From the NCBI RefSeq assembly GCF_015163655.1, contig NZ_JADEUF010000027.1:1-37751 (forward strand): 37,751 nucleotides of DNA. The letters run 5' to 3'. The position numbers and the translations under genes are program-made. Source of the stretch: Xenorhabdus griffiniae. Its GTDB lineage: Bacteria; Pseudomonadota; Gammaproteobacteria; Enterobacterales; Enterobacteriaceae. Position 1 is the first letter of the stretch, and every line of letters begins with the position of its first letter. The notes below the pieces were generated by a model that saw nothing but the letters and a program-made list of their open reading frames with translations, did no database searches and was not told the DNA's origin. Positions 1 to 7,074 of the stretch are shown here, in pieces.

Positions 1-312
1 CCCCAACCGTTTATTAATGGCACGAACAGCAAACTCGCGGATTTTCTCAACACCAATAAATCCAACAGCGCCTCCAATGGCAGGGGCAAAACTGATAGGA
101 ATGCCGAACATCTCCAGACCACTGGATACGCTCCATGACAACGCCCCACAGAGCAGCGCCTCCACCCAGCGGTTCTTACGTTCCACACCGTCGTAAATCA
201 GGCGACCGTAACAAATCGCTATCGCCAAAGCAGAGCCGGATATTTGCGGCCACGAGTTTTTTAGACCATTGAGTATGTCAGCCCATAAATCAGGATTTTC
301 TTTCATCTTCAT
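1..312 (-). CDS. Lambda-family (S-like) phage holin, C-terminus cut by window edge
   Basis: The first 104 codons of a small membrane protein open off the left edge. It begins MKMKENPDLWADILNG, like lambda S (MKMPEKHDLLAAILAA), and has three hydrophobic stretches at about residues 27-42, 52-70 and 74-90. It should form the inner-membrane lesion that releases the endolysin at the end of the lytic cycle. Two start codons, Met1 (310-312) and Met3 (304-306), match the lambda holin/antiholin dual start. A hairpin lies directly upstream and a GGGGTGG ribosome site overlaps its base. It is the first late gene downstream of Q and the late promoter on the minus strand, where lysis genes sit in lambdoid phages. 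The family call rests on recognising the motif pattern; the C-terminal charged tail is not visible. Confidence 0.82.
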   Translation of the reverse strand, partial: MKMKENPDLWADILNGLKNSWPQISGSALAIAICYGRLIYDGVERKNRWVEALLCGALSWSVSSGLEMFGIPISFAPAIGGAVGFIGVEKIREFAVRAINKRLG

Positions 313-451
313 ATTCCACCCCATTAGAACAATGGGCGTCCGTGGGGTGAACGATGGTTACCCCTGTGAGTTGAGTTAATAGGTTGCCAGCCGCAATAGC
401 GATACTGACGTTCTGTGAGTGATTGCGGTGGCGAATGTGAAAAAGGCCGCC
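290..451 (-). pseudogene. Open stretch continuing the upstream small ORF after an in-frame TGA
   Basis: Directly after the TGA that ends the 452-661 reading frame, the same frame stays open for 53 codons and runs past the holin start before stopping at 290-292. It has no ATG, GTG or TTG near its 5' end, so it cannot be an independent gene as it stands. The peptide (for example NLLTQLTGVTIVHPTDAHC) looks protein-like to me, but I do not recognise a family. It could be the second half of a roughly 123-residue phage protein broken by one stop, or it could be chance openness. Confidence 0.25.
320..336 (-). promoter_or_regulatory. Hairpin overlapping the holin ribosome site (sdi-like)
   Basis: CCCATT and AATGGG form a 6-bp stem with a 5-nt loop in the late mRNA, ending where the GGGGTGG Shine-Dalgarno begins and only about 7 nt before Met1 of the holin. 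In lambda S a hairpin in this position sets the ratio of initiation at Met1 and Met3. The same role here is inferred from position and from the conserved MKM start. Confidence 0.5.
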
Positions 452-661
452 TCAGTGACCTCCTGAATTGATGCAGGTGTTGTTTATCTCGTCGTTATCA
501 CGAGGTGGCAGAATCCTGCAAACTGCGCCTCTGGAAAAGGCCACGCCACGCGCAGCCTTGAATTTATAACCGATTGAATTTATTCCGTTATGGGATTTCC
601 CATATCGGGATTTTGAACTACCTGAAAATCCTCGGTAGTTGAATAAAACCATCGAATTCAT
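452..661 (-). CDS. Small hypothetical phage late-region protein
   Basis: A 69-residue, basic, Gly/Arg/Ser-rich peptide (starting MNSMVLFNYRGFSG) lies in the late leader between the Q-dependent terminator and the holin. There is no convincing Shine-Dalgarno before the ATG, and I recognise no domain. The same frame continues beyond the TGA stop (290-451), so it may be the 5' half of a decayed longer gene. Its position makes it transcribed only after Q antitermination. Confidence that it is translated is low. Confidence 0.3.
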   Translation of the reverse strand: MNSMVLFNYRGFSGSSKSRYGKSHNGINSIGYKFKAARGVAFSRGAVCRILPPRDNDEINNTCINSGGH

Positions 662-858
662 CTTGCATGAGAGTGATCTCTTTTTCGCTGAAAATCAGGT
701 TAACCATATGATTTATATAGCATGTTAGAGTGTTCTCTATACCAATCCGAGGTGTTGCTCGAAATGGTTAAAATCGCACCTAATATATTGATTTAACTAT
801 GATGTAAGGTGCTGCCTCTGATCGAGCTGTCAACTCTGAGTTGACTACTGGTAGATAC

Positions 859-883
859 AAAAAAGCCCGCGAGTGCGAGGCTT
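859..883 (-). terminator. tR'-like terminator downstream of the late promoter
   Basis: On the minus strand AAGCC(T)CGC and GCGGGCTT form a stem with one bulged T and an ACTC loop, followed by a run of six T. It lies about 15-40 nt downstream of the predicted late promoter, as tR' does in lambda. The likely role is to stop late transcription until Q modifies RNA polymerase. Confidence 0.7.
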
Positions 884-897
884 GAAAAGTCGTAGTG

Positions 898-926
898 AGT
901 ATAGCTACAAGTTCCCACTATTTGAA
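898..926 (-). promoter_or_regulatory. Predicted late promoter pR'
   Basis: On the minus strand TTCAAA (921-926) and TATACT (898-903) are separated by 17 bp, immediately downstream of the Q stop codon and upstream of the tR'-like terminator. This is the lambda qut/pR' arrangement. The -10 is good and the -35 is weak (4 of 6), as in Q-dependent late promoters. No Q-binding site can be assigned by eye. Confidence 0.55.
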
Positions 927-960
927 GATGTTAGACCAAGGCCGGACAAAATGCAACGGT

Positions 961-1740
961 TTATTTTGTCACCGCTTCAAATGCCGCTTCTGCCTGTTTT
1001 TCTTCCGTGTAACACTTCTCCACCAATTTTTGATAAAAGGGCTTCCAGTTCCGCCGCCACGTTCTTTCATTCAGTTCAGGTAAGTATGCCCTGATTGCGG
1101 TATAAGCGACTGACGAGGGCACCTTGCTGTAGCCCCGTCCTGAACATCGCGGACAAATTTTATGCACTGGTACACCTTGCAATGCCGTCTGCTCCTCATC
1201 AACGACCATACCCCGCCCCTTGCAGCGACAACGATTTGACAAAGTACCTTTGCCGTTGCATTTCTGGCAGAGTTCGTCAACCCGCTCTTTTTCAATCCAC
1301 GGTTCAAGAACTACCGTTCCATCTGTGCGGATAATGCCAGGGTGTTTTACTACTTCCTTCTTGGAGTAAATCAGTCCTTTCCCCTGACATTCTTGGCACT
1401 GGCAGGTAGACGCGGCTGAACGGGAATAATCCTCAAAGGCCATTCTGGCTAAAATCACCAGACATTGCCCTAACTTATTTCCTGCCGCTTTCGAGATCAG
1501 TTTCGGTACAGTTCGCCTTGCGTAACGTGTCAATTCTTCCACGGTGCTGAACTTGTCTTCATTACTGACCTCGTTCTTGGCAAAAAAGGCCGTCATGCCA
1601 AATTTAGCCTGTGATTCAGTCATGCCTAAAGCCGCGGCGGTATCCATGCCCTTCATTCTGCCCGGTGCGGTACTGGATGACGAGTCACTGAAATTGGGCG
1701 ACTTCGGATGAAAGTGTTTTAATGCTGATTCCAGTTTCAT
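961..1740 (-). CDS. Late antitermination protein Q (lambda Q-like, enlarged zinc region)
   Basis: A 259-residue protein whose N-terminus (HFHPKSPNFSDS at 9-20 and GMTESQAKFGMTAFF at 39-53) parallels lambda Q. Q binds qut at the late promoter and makes RNA polymerase pass tR', switching on lysis and head genes. The cysteine-rich centre has CxCxxC at 113-118, CxxC at 158-161, CxC at 171-173 and CxxCxGxG at 196-203. Lambda Q is 207 residues with a smaller zinc region, so this one carries an insertion of DnaJ-like repeats. I chose ATG 1738-1740 because the match to lambda Q begins there. The open frame extends further upstream, but that part is antisense-frame overlap with the HNH gene, which Q overlaps by 56 nt. 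Confidence 0.88.
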   Translation of the reverse strand: MKLESALKHFHPKSPNFSDSSSSTAPGRMKGMDTAAALGMTESQAKFGMTAFFAKNEVSNEDKFSTVEELTRYARRTVPKLISKAAGNKLGQCLVILARMAFEDYSRSAASTCQCQECQGKGLIYSKKEVVKHPGIIRTDGTVVLEPWIEKERVDELCQKCNGKGTLSNRCRCKGRGMVVDEEQTALQGVPVHKICPRCSGRGYSKVPSSVAYTAIRAYLPELNERTWRRNWKPFYQKLVEKCYTEEKQAEAAFEAVTK

Positions 1741-2230
1741 TATTATGCTGTCTCCGCTGTTTGATGACGATGTCTTTTGCTCTTTTGTATGCTTGCGCCG
1801 CTTCTTCAATATGGTGATATCTTCCAAGGTGGTGGTATTTATCGCCAACTTGTATCTTTGCTCTCCATTTCTTGGTGTCATGACACCATGAGACACCTCT
1901 ATAACCTGATTTCGATGATGACTTTTCCCTTGTGTTGAGACCGTTTATGCTGTGCGAGACATCACGTAAATTAGAGATTCTGTTGTCATCCCTCACTCCG
2001 TTAATATGATCTATTACCTCACGAGGCCATTCTCCATACACATATAGCCACGCTAATCTGTGCGCCCTCATAAGACGCCCGTGTACTCTGATATCTATGT
2101 ACCCTTGATCATTAACAGAGCCTGCGATATCGCCAATTTTCACTCTATTGCTATTTCTTTTTATCCATGTAAATAAGCCTGTTTCAGGGTCATAGCTCAG
2201 CACGCTTTTTAACTCTGATTGAGTGATCAT
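1685..2230 (-). CDS. Free-standing HNH homing endonuclease with AP2 domain
   Basis: A 181-residue protein with an HNH_3-type core at about residues 35-95 (HRLAWLYVYGEWP, then VIDHINGVRDDNRISNLR) and an AP2 DNA-binding domain at about 108-160 (GYRGVSWCHDTKKWRAKI). This is the layout of free-standing phage homing endonucleases, which nick or cut a DNA site and spread their own gene. The start at 2230 has GGAG 7 nt upstream and overlaps the primase stop as ATGA; an ATG four codons earlier is possible. Its 3' end runs 56 nt into Q in another frame, so it sits as a cassette between primase and Q. Target site unknown. Confidence 0.85.
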   Translation of the reverse strand: MITQSELKSVLSYDPETGLFTWIKRNSNRVKIGDIAGSVNDQGYIDIRVHGRLMRAHRLAWLYVYGEWPREVIDHINGVRDDNRISNLRDVSHSINGLNTREKSSSKSGYRGVSWCHDTKKWRAKIQVGDKYHHLGRYHHIEEAAQAYKRAKDIVIKQRRQHNNETGISIKTLSSEVAQFQ

Positions 2231-3195
2231 TTTTTTCTCCATAGCTTGTGTTGATAAACTTCAGCCCCGTCTACTAAAAGATCATTAAAATCACACTCCC
2301 CCTCAGGCCATCGGATACTGACAACCTCAACATCATTGCTACTGAGAATATTTCTGTTTCCGCATTTAAAAGCCGCTGCTAATCCAGTACCGTTACTATC
2401 GCTATCTGCAAAGACGATGAGATGTTTCACACCCTGTGGTGCGATAAATTTCGCCATATGCCCGGCATTCATGGTTGACCACGTATTCACGCCGTAAATC
2501 TGCTTACAGGACAGTGCCGTCTCAATCCCTTCTGCAATACCCAGCGTTGAATCGACCGGGAACAGGCGAATAGCCAGTGATGGGGCGTGTTCGCGATAAC
2601 TCTCTTCCTGCGTGGAATCCAATTTTTTCTGCGGGGTAATATCGGCTTTCTTGTCCCCATCAAGATAAGTGCGGTGCAGGTAACACAAGGTGCCTTTAGC
2701 GTCCGTCACCAATGACCAGATAGCCTGGAGTTTCCCATTGCGAACAGGCTGATCGGGGCAATACTTCACGTTATCTGTGGGCAGAACATGAATGCCTCGG
2801 TTGCGCAGATAGGCTTCACCCTGCGTCCCTTTCAGGCTGGGTAAATTGGCATAGCAGGCTGTCACTCTGTTTCTGAACGTGGTGATATTGGTCTCTTTCT
2901 TCACCGTGCTACGTTTATCAGACTGGATACCCAGAAGTTGATCAATTTCGGTTGCCAGTGTTTTAAAGTCTTTATCCTGTGTAAGCTCAAGCAGCTTCCA
3001 GCCATCACCGACGTTACAGGTACAAATAAAGGTGCCGCGCCCGTCACGGTCATCGATACGAAACTTGCCTTTCCGCTCACATATCGGGCACTTGCCTTTA
3101 AAGTGGTTTTTCCCCGTCACAGGGGGCAATTTGTAGTACGCGAAGATGTCAGGCCAGCGACCAACAACGGCATCGGCGGTTTTGATTCGGTTCAT
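2227..3195 (-). CDS. Phage DNA primase, zinc ribbon plus TOPRIM
   Basis: A 322-residue primase. A zinc ribbon is formed by C36-P-I-C39 and C58-T-C60. A TOPRIM catalytic core shows the AEGIETALSC block (about 221-230, E222) and FADSDSNG (about 262-269, D264 and D266) that bind Mg. It should make RNA primers for phage DNA synthesis. The start overlaps the helicase stop by 4 nt (ATGA), so the two are translationally coupled and probably work as a pair. The helicase domain found at the C-terminus of P4 alpha-type primases is absent, the upstream SF2 helicase being a separate protein. The pair replaces lambda O/P. Confidence 0.87.
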   Translation of the reverse strand: MNRIKTADAVVGRWPDIFAYYKLPPVTGKNHFKGKCPICERKGKFRIDDRDGRGTFICTCNVGDGWKLLELTQDKDFKTLATEIDQLLGIQSDKRSTVKKETNITTFRNRVTACYANLPSLKGTQGEAYLRNRGIHVLPTDNVKYCPDQPVRNGKLQAIWSLVTDAKGTLCYLHRTYLDGDKKADITPQKKLDSTQEESYREHAPSLAIRLFPVDSTLGIAEGIETALSCKQIYGVNTWSTMNAGHMAKFIAPQGVKHLIVFADSDSNGTGLAAAFKCGNRNILSSNDVEVVSIRWPEGECDFNDLLVDGAEVYQHKLWRKK

Positions 3196-4733
3196 AGCAT
3201 GCCTCCCTGTTGTGGCTGTTCTACCCGCTTGCGGCTTTTCGCCCAGGCAATTTGCTTGTGCCTGATAAAGTTGTTCACTTCCGGTGTCAGTTCCTGCGGG
3301 GTATCATGGAACCCGCGAGGCCAGACACCGAACTTGTCTTTAAACGTGTTAGATACCCAACCATCGCTCAGGATCTTTCCCTGTGAGGCGCGTTGGTTCT
3401 GGTAATATTTGAGCTGTGAGTAGAAGCTTTGCTTTTCAGCCTGCGTGTAAACCCGCGCTTTCTTGTTGAGCTTCTGAATGGTGCGACTGGTATCGACTTC
3501 GATATCCTCGCCTGCCAGCGGCTTAAAGCCACACTTCGGGCAGACATAAACGCCTGCGGGCTTCATGTAATGGCAAGAAGTGCATTCTTTCGGCAACTTC
3601 TCGCGTTTTTCTTGCTCCCGGTAGCTGGAGCGGGTTTTCATGCCATCGTTTTTATTTGGTAATTCGTCATACTCGATATCATCGGGATAGCCGAGACGAT
3701 GGACAGAACCGGAGTGATCGAGAATGATGCACCTATTCTTACCCTCAGCGATACGCAGACCCCTACCGATTGTTTGAAGCCAGCGGATTTCTGATTTCGT
3801 GGGGCGAGCGTAGATAATGCACCGAACGTCACTATCAAAACCTGCCACGAGTACGCCCACATTGACGATAATTTTCGTTGCGCCCTGCTCAAAGCGGTGG
3901 ATAATTAAATCCCGTTCATCATGAGGGGTATTAGCTGTCATCACCTCAGCATTGACCCCGGCGCGGTTAAATTCGACAGTGATAAAGTTGGCGTGGCTGA
4001 CATTGACACAAAAGCAAATTGTGGGTTGATTTTCACCCAACTTCAGCCAACTACTGACCACATCGCCGACCAGATCCGCCCCGCACATGATCTCGGCTAT
4101 CTCATCTTCCTTGTAGTCACTGCCATATTCCGCGCTGCTGCTGGATTTCACCCCGGTTAAGTCTGGCTTGGTGGGCGCATAAAATTCATAAGCACTCAGG
4201 TCACCACGCTGAATTAGTTCCTTAATCGTGGTGGGTTTTATCAGCTTCTGATAGTAATGACCGAGGAACGGTGAGAAAGGGGTGCCGGACAGACCGATCA
4301 CCTTACAGTCTGTTTCAGTTGTCAGCCGGGTGATTTCTTCCAGTATCTTTTTGCGTTTCAGATGCGCTTCATCAATCACCAGCAGACTAATGTCTTCGGG
4401 GAAGTCACGGCGGATCAAGGTATCAGCCGAAGCAATCTGAATCAGCTTTGACGGGTCTTGGTTAGGATGATCACGCCAGACAAAGGCAATTTCATCCCCG
4501 GGCAGGCCATATTCGGCAAACTTTTTTGCGGTTTGGTCTACGAGGATCGTATACGGCACACAGAACATGACACGCATCCCACGAGAGACATAACCGTCAG
4601 TGATAAAGGCCGCCAGTCCGGTTTTACCTGAACCGGTCGGGCTGTACACCATGAAAGTACGGTGCTGTTTCCAGTGCTGTCGCAACAGGCTTAAGCCACG
4701 TTCCTGTGCAAAGTTAGGGGTAATTTCTAGCAT
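3192..4733 (-). CDS. DEAD/DEAH-box (SF2) phage replication helicase
   Basis: A 513-residue ATPase with Walker A SPTGSGKT (31-38), DEAH (121-124), LSGTPFS (about 148-154) and the motif VI-like block QTIGRGLRIAEG. A four-cysteine zinc cluster (CTSCHYMKPAGVYVCPKC) follows in the C-terminal third. It belongs to the phage helicases related to the type III restriction/UvrB-like group and probably unwinds the phage origin or forks for the primase encoded next to it (4-nt overlap). The ATG at 4731-4733 overlaps the end of the upstream HNH gene. The direct replication role is inferred from its pairing with primase. Confidence 0.87.
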   Translation of the reverse strand: MLEITPNFAQERGLSLLRQHWKQHRTFMVYSPTGSGKTGLAAFITDGYVSRGMRVMFCVPYTILVDQTAKKFAEYGLPGDEIAFVWRDHPNQDPSKLIQIASADTLIRRDFPEDISLLVIDEAHLKRKKILEEITRLTTETDCKVIGLSGTPFSPFLGHYYQKLIKPTTIKELIQRGDLSAYEFYAPTKPDLTGVKSSSSAEYGSDYKEDEIAEIMCGADLVGDVVSSWLKLGENQPTICFCVNVSHANFITVEFNRAGVNAEVMTANTPHDERDLIIHRFEQGATKIIVNVGVLVAGFDSDVRCIIYARPTKSEIRWLQTIGRGLRIAEGKNRCIILDHSGSVHRLGYPDDIEYDELPNKNDGMKTRSSYREQEKREKLPKECTSCHYMKPAGVYVCPKCGFKPLAGEDIEVDTSRTIQKLNKKARVYTQAEKQSFYSQLKYYQNQRASQGKILSDGWVSNTFKDKFGVWPRGFHDTPQELTPEVNNFIRHKQIAWAKSRKRVEQPQQGGML

Positions 4734-5254
4734 GATTTACCCTCCAACGAGATGCGCTCAAAACGATAACCTTTATGGGTTTTGGCTCGCCCATTAAGAC
4801 AGGCATAAACCGTTGAGGAATCAAAACCAGCAGCAAGTAGTTCACTCTTGCCTACGAAAACCAAATGACTGTCGGTTTCTATATCTATGGCTAATATCGC
4901 ACTCCTGAGAACACCATTAGATGCAGAAGTCCAAATCAAGTTGGATGCCTGATTATTTAAGATGTTACCGTCCCAATGCCTTACACCCGGTAAAGCCATA
5001 GGATTAGGCACAAAAACCATAGCAACCAAACGGTGAACAGAAAAATCAGCCCATATTCCATTTAGAGAAAGTTTTACTGAGTGATATCCGTCGTGGTGGA
5101 TTTTACCTTTCAATACTCGATTACTGTGCAGGCTATGAATGCGGCCTAAATTACTTACCCGATAAAAATCGGAATAACTTGCAATCGGTACGGGCTGCCA
5201 TTCCTCCGAAGAGGAATTAGTGTCATAATCGGCTATGGAAATTTGGTTATTCAT
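4727..5254 (-). CDS. HNH homing endonuclease with NUMOD4 domain
   Basis: A 175-residue protein. The N-terminal NUMOD4-type segment (EEWQPVPIASYSDFYRVSN) is followed by an HNH_3 core (FSVHRLVAMVFVPNP, then RHWDGNILNNQASNLIW) and a C-terminal helix-turn-helix/NUMOD1-like part (GKSELLAAGFDSSTVYACL). The usual NH(x)DG is RHWDG here, so one Asn of the core is replaced while the His is kept. I chose ATG 5252-5254 because GGAGGG lies 6 nt upstream; a longer start five codons earlier is weaker. It overlaps the genes on both sides by a few nt, so it entered without disturbing the operon. Confidence 0.8.
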   Translation of the reverse strand: MNNQISIADYDTNSSSEEWQPVPIASYSDFYRVSNLGRIHSLHSNRVLKGKIHHDGYHSVKLSLNGIWADFSVHRLVAMVFVPNPMALPGVRHWDGNILNNQASNLIWTSASNGVLRSAILAIDIETDSHLVFVGKSELLAAGFDSSTVYACLNGRAKTHKGYRFERISLEGKSC

Positions 5255-6074
5255 AGTTTCCCTCCGCAAGAACCGGATCAGTTGTGCTCGCCAAAGTTTC
5301 GCTGCCCGGTTTCTTGCCTCCTTTAATTTTCAATTCTTTTTTCCATTCATTGATAATTCGCTTACTGTCCTCAGAGTGCTCATGCGCAGGCATTTCACTG
5401 TACTCGCGCGCATAATCAATTTCGTGGAAATAAGGATTAACTATTGCCGGTGCGACGATACCCACGGTACGTTTGACATCTTCATCAGTCGGCACACGAT
5501 CAAGGTATTTCTTGAGAGGCAGTGCGCCAGATTCCGCCAGACCATCAGTGATTTTTTTCAGTTGCTTAACTGCACGAAAAACATCTTTCACGCGGTCGTT
5601 ATCTGCTGAGGGCATCTCTTCACCGTCGATCATCTTCCCGTCAATAAACAGCGGAATACTGCCAATGAACGCGCCACGGTTGAGGAACTTATTCACCTCA
5701 GCTGTGGTGATGATTGGGTATGCTTTGACTAATCCGAATAGAGTTACTGCCATTGACTCATCATGTCGTGAGCATTTTCCTTTGCCGTTTCGAATGGCGG
5801 CGATCAGTGCATCTTGATGATTGAGGCTCAGCAAATCGTAGTCCCCAACCACGATGTAGTGAGCACTCAGTGCTTCCAGATTCACCGGCTTTGCATGGCT
5901 ATTGTGCGGTTTGTGTGCTTTCCGTTCCGGTGCGTTTGCTTTGGTCATTGCTGCTGCTTCGGCTTCTGACATCCCCGCCGCAACCAGTTCAGTCACGATG
6001 CGTGCTGGTTTCCAGCTCACGAGAGCGCGGTGTTTTTGGATAATCTTTTCTGCTTTTCCGTTGTTGATAATCAT
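5247..6074 (-). CDS. Hypothetical phage early protein (275 aa), possible replication factor
   Basis: I do not recognise this family. The protein is charged, with an Ala/Glu-rich N-terminus (ELVAAGMSEAEAAAMTKANA) resembling a degenerate helix-turn-helix, a central mixed region and a Lys-rich end. It has no signal peptide or membrane segment. It lies where lambdoid phages carry the O-like origin-binding protein, directly before the helicase-primase pair, so an initiator or loader role is possible but unproven. The first codons repeat those of the small ORF just upstream. The 3' end overlaps the HNH gene by 8 nt. Confidence 0.6.
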   Translation of the reverse strand: MIINNGKAEKIIQKHRALVSWKPARIVTELVAAGMSEAEAAAMTKANAPERKAHKPHNSHAKPVNLEALSAHYIVVGDYDLLSLNHQDALIAAIRNGKGKCSRHDESMAVTLFGLVKAYPIITTAEVNKFLNRGAFIGSIPLFIDGKMIDGEEMPSADNDRVKDVFRAVKQLKKITDGLAESGALPLKKYLDRVPTDEDVKRTVGIVAPAIVNPYFHEIDYAREYSEMPAHEHSEDSKRIINEWKKELKIKGGKKPGSETLASTTDPVLAEGNYE

Positions 6075-6076
6075 TC

Positions 6077-6163
6077 TTATTTGTCCAAAAAAATAGGGGG
6101 GTTCTTATTTAGTACTCTTCCGTAATGACCCGCTTTTTTAGCTTCCCCCATTTTGATAATCAT
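6077..6163 (-). CDS. Small ORF, 28 aa, tightly packed upstream of the 275-aa gene
   Basis: ATG at 6161-6163 gives a 28-residue peptide beginning MIIKMGEAKKAGHYGRVL. It ends 2 nt before the next start codon. Its first bases (AGAATGATTATCAA) duplicate those at the start of the next gene. The Shine-Dalgarno is weak (AAGTGAG). The packing and sensible composition support translation, but it is too short to be sure. No function can be given. Confidence 0.35.
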   Translation of the reverse strand: MIIKMGEAKKAGHYGRVLNKNPPIFLDK

Positions 6164-6192
6164 TCTCACTTAGCTGCTTTTCATGCTCAGCC

Positions 6193-6258
6193 TTAGTGAT
6201 CCCTTAGGAATCGTTCCCACAGCCAGAAGACACAGCCATTTTCGGTGTTACCTGTCAG
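6193..6258 (-). other. Gap between two early genes with a short unassigned open frame
   Basis: Between the 114-aa gene and the 28-aa ORF one frame stays open for 21 codons (ending FWLWERFLRDH) but has only a CTG as possible start, directly preceded by a stop. I cannot support it as a gene. Nothing else is seen in this gap. Confidence 0.15.
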
Positions 6259-6592
6259 TTCTCTGCTCTAACGCGTTCCCCGAATAGGGCTTGTCCTTTG
6301 GCTGTGCTTTCGGGGCTAACGGTGGCGCTTCTGTATAACCTTTCATCGATCTATGATTCTTTTTGAAAAACAATCTGAGCCACGTATTGGCGGCTCTGGC
6401 ACCTGTGTTATCCCGCCGATATGGGATGGGATCTTCATCTCGCCGAAGTTTGTAGACGCGTGCGTATTTATCCCTTGCATACTCCCGCATAGTTGGGTTG
6501 GTCATGGCGGAAAGAATCTTCTGAATAAATTCCGCATCACCCGGCTGATAAACTTCGGGCATTATTACGTTATGGATTGGATATATATTCAC
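6248..6592 (-). CDS. Hypothetical phage early protein (114 aa)
   Basis: A basic 114-residue protein (RDKYARVYKLRRDEDPIPYR in the middle, Pro/Lys-rich tail) that is the first gene after cro and nutR in the rightward-type operon, the slot of lambda cII. It does not look like a CII activator, and I recognise no fold. The start is uncertain: GTG at 6590-6592 is the longest, and an ATG at 6560-6562 has no better ribosome site. Likely DNA- or nucleic-acid-associated from its charge, but that is only composition. Confidence 0.55.
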   Translation of the reverse strand: MNIYPIHNVIMPEVYQPGDAEFIQKILSAMTNPTMREYARDKYARVYKLRRDEDPIPYRRDNTGARAANTWLRLFFKKNHRSMKGYTEAPPLAPKAQPKDKPYSGNALEQRTDR

Positions 6593-6674
6593 GGTTGAAA
6601 TTTGCCTTTCTGCGCATTGGATAGGTGCGTTCTATGTGCAAAATTACTGAGGTTAGATTTTGATTAAGTTTTGT

Positions 6675-6705
6675 TTGACAAAAATACAGAATTGTCATCT
6701 ATCCT
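6675..6705 (+). promoter_or_regulatory. Possible pRE-like promoter antisense to cro
   Basis: A perfect TTGACA (6675-6680) lies between the 114-aa gene and cro, pointing towards cro and cI, the place of lambda pRE. The matching -10 is poor (TCTATC at 17 bp or TATCCT at 19 bp), which would fit a promoter needing an activator. TGACAA and TTGTCA also form a 22-bp inverted repeat here. Position is the main argument. Confidence 0.3.
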
Positions 6706-6726
6706 AAGATAGGTGATGTTGTGGAC

Positions 6727-6758
6727 GTGCTTTTTCAGCACAGAGATGTTAAAGAGCA
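6727..6758 (-). promoter_or_regulatory. nutR site (boxA and boxB)
   Basis: On the minus strand boxA TGCTCTTTAACA (6747-6758) is followed 5 nt later by boxB GTGCT-GAAAA-AGCAC (6727-6741), a 5-bp stem with the GAAAA loop of lambda boxB. It lies immediately downstream of cro, as nutR does in lambda. N bound to this boxB with Nus factors should let polymerase read into the replication genes and Q. Confidence 0.87.
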
Positions 6759-6765
6759 ATAACGA

Positions 6766-6966
6766 TTATTTTGAACCGTATTGAAGCCATAATGGATCGC
6801 AATCTAAGGCTTTAGAAATTTCTAAAATAAATCTAGGGCGTTTAGTGATCCCAGCTTCAATTCGCTGAATTGATTGTTGTCTTGTTCCAGATAGTTCAGC
6901 TAATTGAGCTTGAGTCATATTCATCTCATGTCGTCTGGTTTTTAATCGCTTGGATATAGTTTCCAT
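6766..6966 (-). CDS. Cro-like repressor
   Basis: A 66-residue protein that is one helix-turn-helix domain ([20 protein letters not shown] at about 18-37). It is divergent from cI and transcribed from the predicted pR, first gene of the lytic operon, with nutR directly after it. It should bind the same ACA-N8-TGT operators as CI and favour lytic growth. The Shine-Dalgarno (AAGGAGATTTGCAAGG) precedes ATG 6964-6966. Confidence 0.82.
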   Translation of the reverse strand: METISKRLKTRRHEMNMTQAQLAELSGTRQQSIQRIEAGITKRPRFILEISKALDCDPLWLQYGSK

Positions 6967-6985
6967 CCTTGCAAATCTCCTTTAT

Positions 6986-7044
6986 ACAAATTAGATTGTA
7001 TTTAATAACACATTATACTGTTTGTCAAATACAGTTTTTATTGT
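6986..7044. promoter_or_regulatory. Right operator array OR (three 14-bp sites)
   Basis: Three sites share ACA-N8-TGT: ACAAATTAGATTGT (6986-6999), ACACATTATACTGT (7008-7021) and ACAGTTTTTATTGT (7031-7044). Their centres are 22 and 23 bp apart, about two helical turns, so dimers would sit on one face. The middle site fills the spacer of pR and the right one the spacer of the cI promoter. Two matching sites recur at OL. This is the CI/Cro switch. Confidence 0.8.
7000..7028 (-). promoter_or_regulatory. Promoter pR for cro and the lytic operon
   Basis: On the minus strand TTGACA (7023-7028, perfect) and TTAAAT (7000-7005, 4 of 6) are 17 bp apart, with the middle operator in the spacer. Its -35 overlaps the -35 of the opposing cI promoter. 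Confidence 0.65.
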
Positions 7045-7050
7045 AAGAAT
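7022..7050 (+). promoter_or_regulatory. Promoter pRM for cI
   Basis: TTGTCA (7022-7027) and AAGAAT (7045-7050) are 17 bp apart on the plus strand. The spacer holds the right operator, and the -35 overlaps the pR -35 on the other strand. The -10 is weak, as expected for a maintenance promoter aided by CI. Confidence 0.5.
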
Positions 7051-7074
7051 CCTACTTTAATTAAAGGAGGGGTT

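Noticed and set aside
738-747. TATACCAATC in the prophage late leader, identical to the repeat end
   Set aside because: No repeat core or hairpin follows within 150 bp, so it is not supported as a copy of the element.
1741-1896. Upstream extension of the Q frame (52 codons)
   Set aside because: It lies wholly within the HNH gene in another frame, and lambda Q similarity starts at ATG 1740.
3638-4160. Open frames opposite or across the helicase gene
   Set aside because: Shadows of the well-supported helicase; no ribosome sites or domain patterns.
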